Shown: positions 1 to 7,752, numbered from the stretch's first letter. The stretch: DNA of 64,000 bases from Agromyces luteolus (GCF_009729855.1 NZ_WODA01000017.1:124001-188000); one strand, 5' to 3'. A program made the numbers and translations. Notes: generated by a model not told the origin, from the sequence alone.

Positions 1-1222
1 CCCGGACCGCGGCGAACCGGTTCCAGACGCGAGGCACGTGCGAGAACCACACCTCCCTCGGCGCGAGACCGGTGAAGTTCACCGCCACGGTCACCACCAT
101 GCGGTCGCCCGAGATCTCCCACGAGTAGCGGGACGCATTGCCGCCCGTGTTCCCGAACGTCGCTCCGCCGACCTCCTCGGTCCACTGGCGTTCGATGAAC
201 CCGACGGTCGATGCGGGAGCGACCGCGTCGAGCGCCGTCCAGGTGGCCGCATCGGCGATGCCCGACGCCGGCAGCGGAGGCACCCGCCCGGTCTGGAACG
301 CGCGGACCGCCGATGTCGTCAGCGGTCCGAAGACCCCGTCGACGGCGAGCGCCGGCGACGCGCCCGCCGTGTTCAGCTTCTGCTGCAGCTCGCGCACCGC
401 GGCGCCCCGCAGGATGCCTCCGGCCCCGACGACCGGATGCAGGCTCGTGCCCGGCACCTGCACGCCGAGCGGATTCGCCGTGCCGCTCGCGGTGTGCTGC
501 TCGACCGGGGTCGCGCTCAGCCCCTCGAGCGCGATGAAGCCGCCCGGCCTGGCGGTGTCGAGCACGCGCCAGACGTCGGCGTCGATGATGCTCGTCGGCA
601 ACCGGTGCAGGACCAGCACCTCGATGGCGATGATGGCGGGCTGCATCTCGGGGCCGTAGACCGCGTTGACGACGAGGCGCGGCGAGATGCCGAGGGCGTT
701 CAGCTTCTGCTGGGCGAACCCGACGTCGACGTGATCGGCCCCGGGGGCGAGGACCGCGCGGACCGGCGCCGGCAAGGCCGCGAAGGCGCCGTCGAGGGAG
801 GTCCAGGTGGCACCGTCGAGCACGCCGGTCGGCGGGATCCCGCGCGCTCCCTGGAACGTGCGGACCGCGCCCTCGGTGAGCGGGCCGTACTGCCCGTCCT
901 CGACGAGCGGGCCGGCCGAGGCCTGCAGCCTGCTCAGCTTGCGCTGCGCCTCCTTGACGAACTCGCCGCGCGAACCCGCGCGCAGCGTCGGCTTCGCCGG
1001 CGGGACGACCGGCTGCCGCTGGACCTGCAGCAGCCTGCTGACCACGGCCCCCTGGCGCCCGCCGTTGCCGACGAGCCGCTGCAGGCCGATCGCCCAGGCC
1101 GGCGGCACCGCGGGGGACGCGCGCGTCCGTCCCGCGTCGAGCGGGCTCGCTCGGGACGCGCTGCGTCCCGTCGGGCTCGGCGCGCCGCGTCGATGGTCCC
1201 CGACCGCGCGTTCGGAGGACAT
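1..1222 (-). CDS. Peptidoglycan-binding repeat protein (3' end outside window)
   Basis: About 407 codons are visible from ATG at 1222 and the frame stays open to the left edge, so the C-terminus is missing. After a low-complexity Arg/Ser/Pro N-terminus without a signal peptide, residues 47-69 carry a LQRLVGN...AVVSRLLQVQ segment. I associate this with actinobacterial proteins that also carry DUF4157 and are often encoded near contractile injection systems (recollection, not tested). Three repeats of the PG_binding_1 type follow at about 82-145, 163-223 and 270-333, with D-G-x-[FY]-G-P-x-[TM] cores; the middle one is degenerate. Residues 345-407 form a Trp-rich segment that I cannot name. In-frame GTG codons upstream leave the start uncertain. 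Cell-wall association is likely from the repeats, but the missing secretion signal is notable. Confidence 0.75.
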   Translation of the reverse strand, partial: MSSERAVGDHRRGAPSPTGRSASRASPLDAGRTRASPAVPPAWAIGLQRLVGNGGRQGAVVSRLLQVQRQPVVPPAKPTLRAGSRGEFVKEAQRKLSRLQASAGPLVEDGQYGPLTEGAVRTFQGARGIPPTGVLDGATWTSLDGAFAALPAPVRAVLAPGADHVDVGFAQQKLNALGISPRLVVNAVYGPEMQPAIIAIEVLVLHRLPTSIIDADVWRVLDTARPGGFIALEGLSATPVEQHTASGTANPLGVQVPGTSLHPVVGAGGILRGAAVRELQQKLNTAGASPALAVDGVFGPLTTSAVRAFQTGRVPPLPASGIADAATWTALDAVAPASTVGFIERQWTEEVGGATFGNTGGNASRYSWEISGDRMVVTVAVNFTGLAPREVWFSHVPRVWNRFAAVR

Positions 1223-1328
1223 GTCGGCATTCTGTCCACTCCCCGGGTCGGCCACGTGCCCGATCGGGCGGACCCGAGGGCAGCGGGTGCGGCCGACTCC
1301 CGGACGCGACGGCGTCGGGCCGCGAGCC

Positions 1329-1348
1329 GCGCCTCCGGCCGGAGGCGC
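1329..1348 (-). terminator. Perfect 20-bp GC palindrome after argP
   Basis: A perfect palindrome (gcgcctccgg and its complement) lies 10 bases beyond the argP stop. There is no T-tract, as is common for actinobacterial terminators. It could stop argP transcription before the next minus-strand gene. Confidence 0.4.
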
Positions 1349-1357
1349 AACGGCGGA

Positions 1358-2257
1358 TCAGGACGCGGGCTCGAGCGCGCGCCGGGCGTCGCGCGTGAGG
1401 CCGTCGGCGATCGCGTCGAGCAGCGGCGAGCCCAGGTTCCACTGCTGCCAGTGCAGCGGCACGTCGACGGGCGGTCCGCCGAGCGCGACGAGCCGGCCGT
1501 CGGCGAGCTCGGCATCGGACTGGAACCCCGGGAGGAGCCCCCACCCGAGCCCGAGCTTGATCGCGGTCGCGAAGTCGTTCGACGCGGGCACGAAGTGCCG
1601 CGGCGGATCCGTGGCATCCGCGCCGACGAGACGCAGGTACTCGCCCTGCAGGTCGTCGCGCCGGTCGAAGTCGACTCGCGGTGCCGCGGCGAGCGACGCG
1701 GCATCCGCCCCGCCCGGACACCAGCGCGCGACCCAGGCCGGGGTCGCGACCGCGGTGTACCGCATGACGCCGAGCGGGCGCACGAGGCATCCGGCGACCG
1801 GCGTCGCCTGCGAGGTCACGGCGCCCATGACCGTGCCGGATTCGAGGAGGCCGGCCGTGAAGTCCTGGTCGTCGCGGTGCAGGTCGAAGACGACCGCGTG
1901 GGTCTCGGCGATGCGTGCGAGCGCGGGCAGGAACCAGGTGGCGAGCGAGTCGGCGTTGACGGCGAGCGGCACGGTCGTGGGGCGAGCGGATGCCGCGTCG
2001 TCGCCGCCGAAGGCGGCGAGCGCGTCGTGTTCGAGCAGCGCGAGCTGACGCGCGAGACGCACCACGGCGGCACCGGCTTCGGTGGGCCGGACGGGCTTCG
2101 AGCGCACGACGAGCACGCGGCCGAGGCGCTGCTCGAGCTGCTTGACTCGCTGCGAGACCGCCGACGGCGTGACGCGGAGCTCGGCGGCGGCGGCCTCGAA
2201 CGTGCCGCCGTCGATCACCGCGGCGAGCGTGCGCGCGAGGTCGAGCGGAATCTGCAT
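1358..2257 (-). CDS. argP: LysR-family regulator ArgP/LysG
   Basis: This 299-residue LysR-type regulator has the N-terminal winged helix-turn-helix at about residues 4-60 (GTFEAAAAELRVTPSAVSQRVKQLEQRLG) and a substrate-binding effector domain after about 90. ArgP/LysG proteins sense lysine, arginine or histidine and activate the exporter LysE/ArgO. Here the gene is divergent from an exporter of exactly that family with 70 bp between the start codons, which fixes the identification. Length is normal for the family (about 290-300). The ATG at 2257 is the first plausible start. Confidence 0.93.
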   Translation of the reverse strand: MQIPLDLARTLAAVIDGGTFEAAAAELRVTPSAVSQRVKQLEQRLGRVLVVRSKPVRPTEAGAAVVRLARQLALLEHDALAAFGGDDAASARPTTVPLAVNADSLATWFLPALARIAETHAVVFDLHRDDQDFTAGLLESGTVMGAVTSQATPVAGCLVRPLGVMRYTAVATPAWVARWCPGGADAASLAAAPRVDFDRRDDLQGEYLRLVGADATDPPRHFVPASNDFATAIKLGLGWGLLPGFQSDAELADGRLVALGGPPVDVPLHWQQWNLGSPLLDAIADGLTRDARRALEPAS

Positions 2258-2291
2258 GAAGCAATGCTAATGCTGGTGAAGAATCCTGAGC

Positions 2292-2320
2292 TGGATTTCA
2301 GTGGGGCGACGACATAGCTT
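2292..2320 (+). promoter_or_regulatory. lysE promoter, probably leaderless
   Basis: A TAGCTT -10 hexamer (2315-2320) lies 7 bases before the lysE ATG at 2328, and a weak TGGATT (2292-2297) lies 17 bases further upstream. Transcription would begin at or next to the ATG. ArgP is expected to bind in the same 70-bp divergent region. Confidence 0.5.
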
Positions 2321-2327
2321 CGAGCAC

Positions 2328-3053
2328 ATGGAACTCTCCGTGCTCGCCGCCGGCCTCGGTCTCGGCTTCTCGCTCATCATCGCCATCGGCGCGCAGAACG
2401 TGTTCGTGCTGCGCCAGGGGATCCGGCGCGAGCACGTGTTCGTCGTCGCGGCGATCTGCACGGTCTCGGATGCGCTGCTCATCGTCGCGGGCGTCGGCGG
2501 CATGGGGGCGATGCTGCAGGCCATGCCATGGCTCGTGGGCGTCGCCCGCTGGGCGGGCGCGATCTTCCTCGTCGGGTACGCGCTGCTCGCCGCGCGTCGC
2601 GCGCTGCGCGGCAGCGACGAGGGGCTCCGGGTGCAGGAGGACGCGACCGATGGTCGAGGAGCGCGGATCGAGGATCGAGAGCCTGCACGGGGTGGTCTCG
2701 ATACGGGCGCTGGCGCGTCCTACTCGACCACCGGGGTGGCGATGACCGCGGTCCGAACCCGGAGCGCGGTCCTCCCCGTCGTGCTCACGTGCCTCGCCCT
2801 CACCTGGCTGAACCCGCACGTCTACCTCGACACCGTCGTACTGCTCGGCTCCGTCGGCGCCACGCACGGCGACGCCCGCTGGACCTTCGCGCTCGGCGCG
2901 GTCGTCGCGAGCGCGGTCTGGTTCTTCGCCCTCGCGTACGGCGCGCGCCTGCTCGGCGGCGTGCTCGCGAGCCCCCGAGCGTGGCGCGTGCTCGACGGCA
3001 TCATCGCGGTCGTGATGCTCGCGATCGCCGTCTCGCTGGTGCTCCCCGCCTGA
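2328..3053 (+). CDS. lysE: LysE/ArgO-type L-lysine/L-arginine exporter
   Basis: A 241-residue inner-membrane protein with the hydrophobic profile of the LysE family. The N-terminus (GLGLGFSLIIAIGAQNVFVLRQGI) contains the conserved Gly-Ala-Gln-Asn-x-x-x-x-x-x-x-Gly signature. It exports basic amino acids when they accumulate and is activated by the divergent regulator. The ATG at 2328 is preferred to a GTG at 2301 because it begins the conserved first membrane segment and suits the leaderless promoter. Residues 108-135, in the central loop between membrane segments, are encoded by a palindromic repeat element inserted in frame. Without it the protein would be about 213 residues, close to the 211 of E. 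coli ArgO. Confidence 0.93.
   Translation: MELSVLAAGLGLGFSLIIAIGAQNVFVLRQGIRREHVFVVAAICTVSDALLIVAGVGGMGAMLQAMPWLVGVARWAGAIFLVGYALLAARRALRGSDEGLRVQEDATDGRGARIEDREPARGGLDTGAGASYSTTGVAMTAVRTRSAVLPVVLTCLALTWLNPHVYLDTVVLLGSVGATHGDARWTFALGAVVASAVWFFALAYGARLLGGVLASPRAWRVLDGIIAVVMLAIAVSLVLPA
2649..2732. repeat. Palindromic repeat (family 1) inside lysE
   Basis: The ends are inverted copies: TGGTCGAGGAGCGCG near 2651 against CGCGTCCTACTCGACCA ending near 2731, with an internal TCTCGATACG core. The same TCTCGATACG core and [GA]TCGAG ends occur in the intergenic copy at 25762-25822. The stretch of about 84 bp (28 codons) leaves the lysE frame open. Such elements are usually intergenic, so translation of this copy is unusual. 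Confidence 0.75.
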
Positions 3054-3061
3054 ACTGGGGA

Positions 3062-3092
3062 TTGCGGGGCACGCCCCGAGGCGTGCTAGCGT
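3062..3092 (+). promoter_or_regulatory. Promoter of the Cys leader / oxygenase unit
   Basis: An extended -10 motif, TGC-TAGCGT (hexamer 3087-3092), has a TTGCGG -35-like element at 3062-3067 with a long 19-base spacer. Transcription would begin near 3099-3100, just ahead of the GTG of the leader peptide at 3103. Confidence 0.5.
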
Positions 3093-3102
3093 GTCCGCCA
3101 TC

Positions 3103-3138
3103 GTGAGTACTGACACCTGTCGCTGCTGTCGCCGCTAG
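3103..3138 (+). CDS. Cysteine-rich leader peptide (11 aa)
   Basis: GTG at 3103 opens an 11-codon frame, MSTDTCRCCRR, ending in TAG at 3136-3138. It starts about 3 bases after the predicted transcription start. Three cysteines within four codons, followed by arginines, is the composition of actinobacterial leader peptides that sense cysteine (or cysteinyl-tRNA) supply by ribosome stalling. A stem-loop begins 2 bases after the stop. Downstream lies a monocistronic oxygenase gene at 3366. It is too short for similarity evidence, so the call rests on composition, position and the hairpin. Confidence 0.6.
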   Translation: MSTDTCRCCRR

Positions 3139-3140
3139 GC

Positions 3141-3160
3141 GATCGTCCTCCCCGACGATC
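3141..3160 (+). promoter_or_regulatory. Attenuator-like stem-loop after the Cys leader
   Basis: GATCGTC and GACGATC form a perfect 7-bp stem with a CTCCCC loop, directly after the leader peptide stop. A ribosome paused on the Cys codons could influence its folding. The remaining 205 bases before the oxygenase start hold no further obvious gene. Confidence 0.5.
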
Positions 3161-3365
3161 CCAGGGCGCGATTCCTCACGCGCCGCCGACCGCAGCCCAG
3201 CTCACGCCGCATCCGACGCGTCCGCGTCAGCCCAGCGGCATCCGTCTCGAGACCCGCTCCCTCCGATGGAGGACACGAGACCGGATGCCACGGGCAGACG
3301 TCCAAGGATGCCGGGGCCGCATCGTCGGCGCACCACCCTCCCGGCACCCTCGAAAGGACCAGCAC

Positions 3366-4370
3366 ATGTCCGGCATCCCCGTCCTCGACCTCTCCCTGCT
3401 GAACGGCACGCCCGAGCAGCAGGCGCAGTTCCGCGACGAACTCCGCCGCGCGACCCACGAGGTCGGCTTCTTCTCGCTCGTCGGCCACGGCGTGCCGGCC
3501 GAGCTCATCGACCGCGCGTACGAGGTCGCCCGCGCGTTCTTCGCGCTCCCCGAGTCGCACAAGCTCGCGATCGAGAACGTGAAGAGCCCGCACTTCCGCG
3601 GCTACACCCGCATGGGCGGCGAGCGCACACAGGGTCGCGTCGACATCCGCGAGCAGATCGACATCGGCGCCGAGCGCCCCGCCGTCCCGGTCGGCCCCGA
3701 CACCCCCGACTACCAGGTGCTGCAGGGCCCGAACCTCTGGCCCGAGGCGCTGCCCGAGCTGCGCGAGGTCGCCGAGGAGTGGATCCGCCGGCTCGACGAG
3801 GTCGGCACGCGACTGCTCCGCGCCTGGGCCGAGGCGCTCGGCGCGCCATCCGACACCTTCGACGCGGCGTTCGCGACCCCGTCGCCGTACATGAAGATCG
3901 TGCGCTACCCCGGCGTCGAGGCCGAGCAGCCGGCCCAGGGCGTCGGCGCGCACAAGGACCTCGGCGTGCTCACGCTCCTCTCGGTCGAGGAGGGCAAGGC
4001 GGGCCTCCAGGTCGAGAAGGACGGCGAGTGGATCGACGTCACGCCGCCGGCCGGCTCGTTCGTCGTGAACATCGGCGAGCTCCTCGAGATCGCCACGGGC
4101 GGCTACCTGAAGGCGACGCTGCACCGCGTGGTCTCGCCCGAGCCCGGCACCGAGCGCATCTCGATCCCCTACTTCCACGGCCCGTCGCTGGACGCGACGA
4201 TCCCGACGATCGACCTGCCGCCGGCGCTCGCCGCCGAGGCGCCAGGCGTCACCCAGGACCCGGCGAACCCGCTGCACGCGGTGTTCGGCGAGAACTGGCT
4301 GAAGAGCCGCCTCCGCGCCCACCCCAACGTGGTCGAGGCGCAGCACCCGCGCCTGCTCGTCGGCGCCTGA
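3366..4370 (+). CDS. Isopenicillin-N-synthase-like 2-oxoglutarate/Fe(II) oxygenase
   Basis: A 334-residue member of the non-heme iron dioxygenase superfamily. The N-terminal DIOX_N-type region (residues 3-110) includes the FFSLVGHGV segment. The double-stranded beta-helix carries the iron ligands H196-x-D198 and H253, and R264-x-S266 is the usual cosubstrate-binding pair. The start at 3366 follows GAAAGGA by 6 bases and begins the conserved IPVLDLS segment. The family is broad (amino-acid, sulfonate, antibiotic or plant-hormone-like substrates), so the reaction is unknown. The upstream cysteine-rich leader suggests expression tied to sulfur status, and hence perhaps an organosulfur substrate (inference). 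It appears to be transcribed alone, with a hairpin following. Confidence 0.85.
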   Translation: MSGIPVLDLSLLNGTPEQQAQFRDELRRATHEVGFFSLVGHGVPAELIDRAYEVARAFFALPESHKLAIENVKSPHFRGYTRMGGERTQGRVDIREQIDIGAERPAVPVGPDTPDYQVLQGPNLWPEALPELREVAEEWIRRLDEVGTRLLRAWAEALGAPSDTFDAAFATPSPYMKIVRYPGVEAEQPAQGVGAHKDLGVLTLLSVEEGKAGLQVEKDGEWIDVTPPAGSFVVNIGELLEIATGGYLKATLHRVVSPEPGTERISIPYFHGPSLDATIPTIDLPPALAAEAPGVTQDPANPLHAVFGENWLKSRLRAHPNVVEAQHPRLLVGA

Positions 4371-4375
4371 GCCTC

Positions 4376-4410
4376 GGATGCCGCGTCCGCGCCGGGCGGG
4401 CGCGGCATCC
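4376..4410 (+). terminator. Hairpin after the oxygenase gene
   Basis: GGATGCCGCG (4376-4385) and CGCGGCATCC (4401-4410) form a 10-bp stem 5 bases beyond the stop codon, with no T-tract. Confidence 0.55.
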
Positions 4411-4492
4411 GCTTCACCGGGACCGGCACCCGCCACCCCGGCCCTCTCTCCGAGAGCGTGTACGATCCGTGCACGCCCCACCCCGGCGGACG

Positions 4493-4519
4493 TGTCGAAA
4501 TCGGGTTCCCCCGTTCGTC
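4493..4519 (+). promoter_or_regulatory. ECF42-type promoter
   Basis: TGTCGAA (4493-4499) is followed after 16 bases by CGTC (4516-4519), 37 bases before the DGPF gene. This matches the promoter motif I recall for ECF42 sigma factors (TGTCGAA at -35, CGWC at -10). The sigma factor encoded in the same operon belongs to that group, so autoregulation is likely. Confidence 0.65.
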
Positions 4520-4556
4520 GTACGTGCGTAGCGTGACCGAGAGAAGGGATTCCGTC

Positions 4557-5396
4557 ATGGAGTACGCACTGTTCTACGCCGAGGGCGCCGACGCGCTGCC
4601 CTACGATCCCGCCCAGGACGACGTGGGCGAGTGGGTGGACGACGTCGAGGCGCGCGGCGTCTCCGAGTACGGCGAGCGGCTGCGGCCCGAGCAGGATGCC
4701 ACGACCGTGCGCGTGCGCGGCGGCGAGGTGCTCGTGGTCGACGGCCCGTTCACCGAGTCGAAGGAATCGATCGGCGGGTTCGACGTGATCGACGCCCGCG
4801 ACCTCGACGAGGCGATCGAGGTCGCGTCGAAGCATCCGGTGGCGTCGTTCGGACGCGTCGAGATCCGGCCGTTCGTGCGGTGGCCCGACGCCGCCCCGGG
4901 CTCCCGGATCGTGCCGCCCGGCTTCGCCGACCGAGCGGTCGAGGGGCGTCGCTACCTCATGCTCGTCGTCGTCGAGCCCGGCGGCGAGCGCGCCGCGGCC
5001 GACGGCCGCCCTGTGGAGGACGACGGCCCGGAGGCGTGGGTGCGCGAGATGGACGGCCGCGGCGTGCGGCTCTTCGGCGAGGTGCTGCGGGGCCCGGCGG
5101 ATGCCACGTTCGTGCGGCGCCGGCACGGCGAGGTGCTCGTGACCGACGGCGGATTCGCCGAGGCGAAGGAGTGGATCGCGGGCTTCGACCTCATCGAGGT
5201 GCGGGGCGGTCTCGCCGAGGCGATCGAGGTGGCCTCGAAGCATCCGATGGCGCGCGGCGGCGCGATCGAGCTCCGTCCGATGTGGCCGTTCGACGTGCAC
5301 GAGGACCACGTCGCGCGTGCCGGGCGGGAGGCCGCGGAGCGCGGCGTCCGACGCGAGCCGGCGGCGTCCGAGGTGCTCGCGGAGGTCGCGCGCTGA
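4557..5396 (+). CDS. Tandem YCII/DGPF-domain protein
   Basis: 279 residues made of two consecutive YCII-related (DGPF) domains, about 1-105 and 120-250. The first has the diagnostic DGPF-x-E-[ST]-K-E segment and the second the variant TDGGFAEAKEW, so only the first copy keeps the canonical motif. Such proteins are the genomic partners of ECF42 sigma factors; their biochemical role is unknown. ATG 4557 follows GAGAAGGG and is preferred to upstream codons that would precede the promoter. The sigma gene begins 38 bases after the stop. Most DGPF proteins have one domain of about 120 residues, so this is a duplication. Confidence 0.88.
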   Translation: MEYALFYAEGADALPYDPAQDDVGEWVDDVEARGVSEYGERLRPEQDATTVRVRGGEVLVVDGPFTESKESIGGFDVIDARDLDEAIEVASKHPVASFGRVEIRPFVRWPDAAPGSRIVPPGFADRAVEGRRYLMLVVVEPGGERAAADGRPVEDDGPEAWVREMDGRGVRLFGEVLRGPADATFVRRRHGEVLVTDGGFAEAKEWIAGFDLIEVRGGLAEAIEVASKHPMARGGAIELRPMWPFDVHEDHVARAGREAAERGVRREPAASEVLAEVAR

Positions 5397-5434
5397 CGGG
5401 TCGGGCGGACGACGCGGGCGCCGTCGGGAGGGCG

Positions 5435-6766
5435 GTGCCGGGTGCGGACGGGGCGGACCCGGTCGCACCCGGGATCGCCGACGCGCTGCGCGACGCGTAC
5501 GCGTCCGAGTGGGCGCGCGTCGTGGCGACGCTGATCCGCGTCACGGGCGACTGGGACGTCGCGGAGGATGCCGCGGCCGGCGCCTTCGCACGTGCGGCCG
5601 AGACCTGGCCGCGCGACGGCATCCCCCGGAATCCGGGTGCGTGGCTCACGACCGCGGCGCGCAACCTCGCGCTCGACCGGCTCCGCCGGCGCGGGGTCGA
5701 GGCCGACAAGGTCAGGGAGTGGATCGCGATGGAGGAGCTGTCCGGCAGGGCGGGCGGACCGCCCGACCCGGCCGACCTCGCCGGCGACGCGCTCGGCGGC
5801 GAGCCCGATTGGGACGACCGGCTCCGACTGGTCTTCACGTGCGCGCACCCCGCCCTGCCGATGGAGTCGCGCGTCGCGCTCACGCTCCGCACGGTCGCCG
5901 GCCTCGACACCGGCGAGATCGCGCGCGCCTTCCACGTGCCGGAACCGACCATGGGGCAGCGCATCTCGCGCGCGAAGCGCAAGATCCGGCACGCCGGCAT
6001 CCCCTATCGCGTGCCGACCGCCGACCTGCTGCCCGAACGCCTCGGCGGCGTGCTCGCGGTGCTCTACCTGGTCGCGAACGAGGGCTACCTCGCCTCGCAC
6101 GGCGACGCGCTGCAGCGACTGGACCTGTCCGCCGAGGCCATCCGGCTCGCCCGACTCGTCGTCGACCTCATGCCCGACGCCGACGAGGCGCGAGCGCTGC
6201 TCGCGCTCATGCTGCTCCAGCACGCGCGCTCAGCCGCACGCGTCGACGCCGAGGGCGACCTCGTGCCGCTGCCCGAGCAGGACCGCGCGGCGTGGGACGC
6301 CGCCGAGATCGCCGAGGGGCTGGCGCTCCTCGGGTCGGCAGCGGGCCGGGCGGGGGACGCGAGCCGCGAGGGCCCCGCGCCGGCCCGGCCCTACCGCCTG
6401 CAGGCGGAGATCCAGGCCGTGCACGTCCGCGCCCGGACGGCCGACGAGACCGATTGGCGCGCCATCGTCGCCCGCTACGACGCCCTCGCGATGCTCGCCG
6501 ACTCGCCGTTCGTCGCCCTGAACCGCGCGATCGCGCGCGGCATGGCGCTCGGGCCGCAGTCCGGCCTCGACGACCTCGCGCTGCTCGAGGCATCCGGTCG
6601 CCTGGACGGCTACCACCTGCTGCCCGCAGCGCAGGCCGACCTGCTCCGCAGGCAGGGCGAGACGGATGCCGCGGCCGCGCGGTACCGCGAGGCGATCGCG
6701 CTCGCCCGCACGGCTCCCGAGCGCCGGTTCCTCGAGCGCCGCCTCGCCGAGATCGCCCGCTCGTGA
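5435..6766 (+). CDS. ECF-family RNA polymerase sigma factor, ECF42 type
   Basis: 443 residues. Region sigma-2 is at about 20-90 (WARVVATLIRVTGDWDVAEDAAAGAFARA), sigma-4 at about 140-200 (VALTLRTVAGLDTGEIARAFHVPEPTMGQRISRAKRKI), and a long helical C-terminal extension of the DUF6596/TPR type follows. That extension and the adjacent DGPF gene are the defining features of ECF42, which lacks a classical anti-sigma factor. None is encoded here. GTG 5435 is chosen because GGGAGG precedes it by a few bases and the next in-frame starts lie inside sigma-2. It probably transcribes its own operon from 4493. Confidence 0.92.
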   Translation: MPGADGADPVAPGIADALRDAYASEWARVVATLIRVTGDWDVAEDAAAGAFARAAETWPRDGIPRNPGAWLTTAARNLALDRLRRRGVEADKVREWIAMEELSGRAGGPPDPADLAGDALGGEPDWDDRLRLVFTCAHPALPMESRVALTLRTVAGLDTGEIARAFHVPEPTMGQRISRAKRKIRHAGIPYRVPTADLLPERLGGVLAVLYLVANEGYLASHGDALQRLDLSAEAIRLARLVVDLMPDADEARALLALMLLQHARSAARVDAEGDLVPLPEQDRAAWDAAEIAEGLALLGSAAGRAGDASREGPAPARPYRLQAEIQAVHVRARTADETDWRAIVARYDALAMLADSPFVALNRAIARGMALGPQSGLDDLALLEASGRLDGYHLLPAAQADLLRRQGETDAAAARYREAIALARTAPERRFLERRLAEIARS

Positions 6767-6776
6767 GCCGATCGCA

Positions 6777-6792
6777 TCCACCGATCGGTGGA
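6777..6792. promoter_or_regulatory. 16-bp perfect palindrome before the ABC exporter
   Basis: tCCACCGATCGGTGGa is perfectly symmetric. It lies between the sigma-factor stop (6766) and the ABC ATPase start (6853). It may be an operator or a short terminator stem, and I cannot tell which. Confidence 0.3.
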
Positions 6793-6852
6793 GGCGAAGA
6801 TCGACCGCTCCACGGCTGTCGCGACGCCCGCGTGAAGAGGAGCATCGAGGGC

Positions 6853-7752
6853 ATGGACACCACACCGAACCGCGAGGCGCCCGCCGTGCGCATGCGCGGA
6901 CTCCGCAAGCAGTACGGCGCGGTCGCCGCCGTCGACGGCATCGACCTCGACATCTCGCACGGCGAGACCTTCGCGCTGCTCGGCCCGAACGGCGCGGGCA
7001 AGTCGACCACGATCGAGATCCTCGAGGGCTACCGCCTGCGCACCGCGGGCGAGGTCACCGTCCTCGGCGTCGACCCCGCCCACGGCGGGCTCGACTGGAA
7101 GTCGCGACTCGGCATCGTGCTGCAGTCCGAGACCGAGAGCGGCGTCATGACCGTGCGCGAGCAGCTCCTGCACTTCGCGCACTTCTACCCGGACCCGCGC
7201 GACGTCGACGAGGTGATCGCGGCGATCGGCCTCGAGCACAAGGCCCGCACGCGCATCTCGAAGCTCTCCGGCGGCCAGCGCCGCCGCGTCGACGTCGCCC
7301 TCGGCATCATCGGGCGACCCGAACTGCTCTTCCTCGACGAGCCGACCACGGGCTTCGACCCGGAGGCCCGACGCGAGTTCTGGCAGCTCATCCGCTCGCT
7401 GAAGGACGAGGGCACGACCATCCTGCTGACCACGCACTACCTCGACGAGGCGGCGCAGCTCGGCGACCGCGCCGGGATCATCCTCGGCGGACGTCTCGTC
7501 GACGTCGGGCCCGTCGACCGGCTCGGCGGTGCCGAGGCGCGCGTGCCGATCGTCAGGTGGCGCGACCGCGCGGGCACGGCCCGCGAGGTGCGCACCGAGC
7601 AGCCCGCCGAACTGGTCGCGAGCCTCGTCCGCGACCTCGACGGCGAGCCCGCCGGGCTCGAGGTCATCCGCCCGAGCCTCGAGGACATCTACCTGGACCT
7701 GGTGCGCGCGGCAGGCGCCGCGGCACCCGACGCCGAGGAGGCCGTCGCTTGA
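6853..7752 (+). CDS. ABC-2-type exporter ATP-binding protein
   Basis: 299 residues. Walker A GPNGAGKST at about 47-55, signature LSGGQRRRVDVALG at about 140, Walker B LLFLDEPTTGFD, and an H-loop TTHYLDEA; the C-terminal about 80 residues are the DUF4162-like tail common in drug or lipid exporter ATPases. ATG 6853 has a GAGG-containing site a few bases upstream. The stop overlaps the TTG start of the permease (TTGA), so the two are translationally coupled. The adjacent NarL-type two-component system is typical of genes that respond to the exported antibiotic, but the substrate is unknown. Confidence 0.93.
   Translation: MDTTPNREAPAVRMRGLRKQYGAVAAVDGIDLDISHGETFALLGPNGAGKSTTIEILEGYRLRTAGEVTVLGVDPAHGGLDWKSRLGIVLQSETESGVMTVREQLLHFAHFYPDPRDVDEVIAAIGLEHKARTRISKLSGGQRRRVDVALGIIGRPELLFLDEPTTGFDPEARREFWQLIRSLKDEGTTILLTTHYLDEAAQLGDRAGIILGGRLVDVGPVDRLGGAEARVPIVRWRDRAGTAREVRTEQPAELVASLVRDLDGEPAGLEVIRPSLEDIYLDLVRAAGAAAPDAEEAVA

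Noticed and set aside
38-2317. Long plus-strand open frame over the left edge, lysR region
   Set aside because: Arg/Asp-rich shadow opposite two recognisable minus-strand genes (peptidoglycan-binding protein and argP); no family features.
3135-5468. 777-codon minus-strand frame
   Set aside because: Opposite the oxygenase and DGPF genes, with repetitive Arg/Leu/Asp composition typical of the antisense of high-GC coding DNA.
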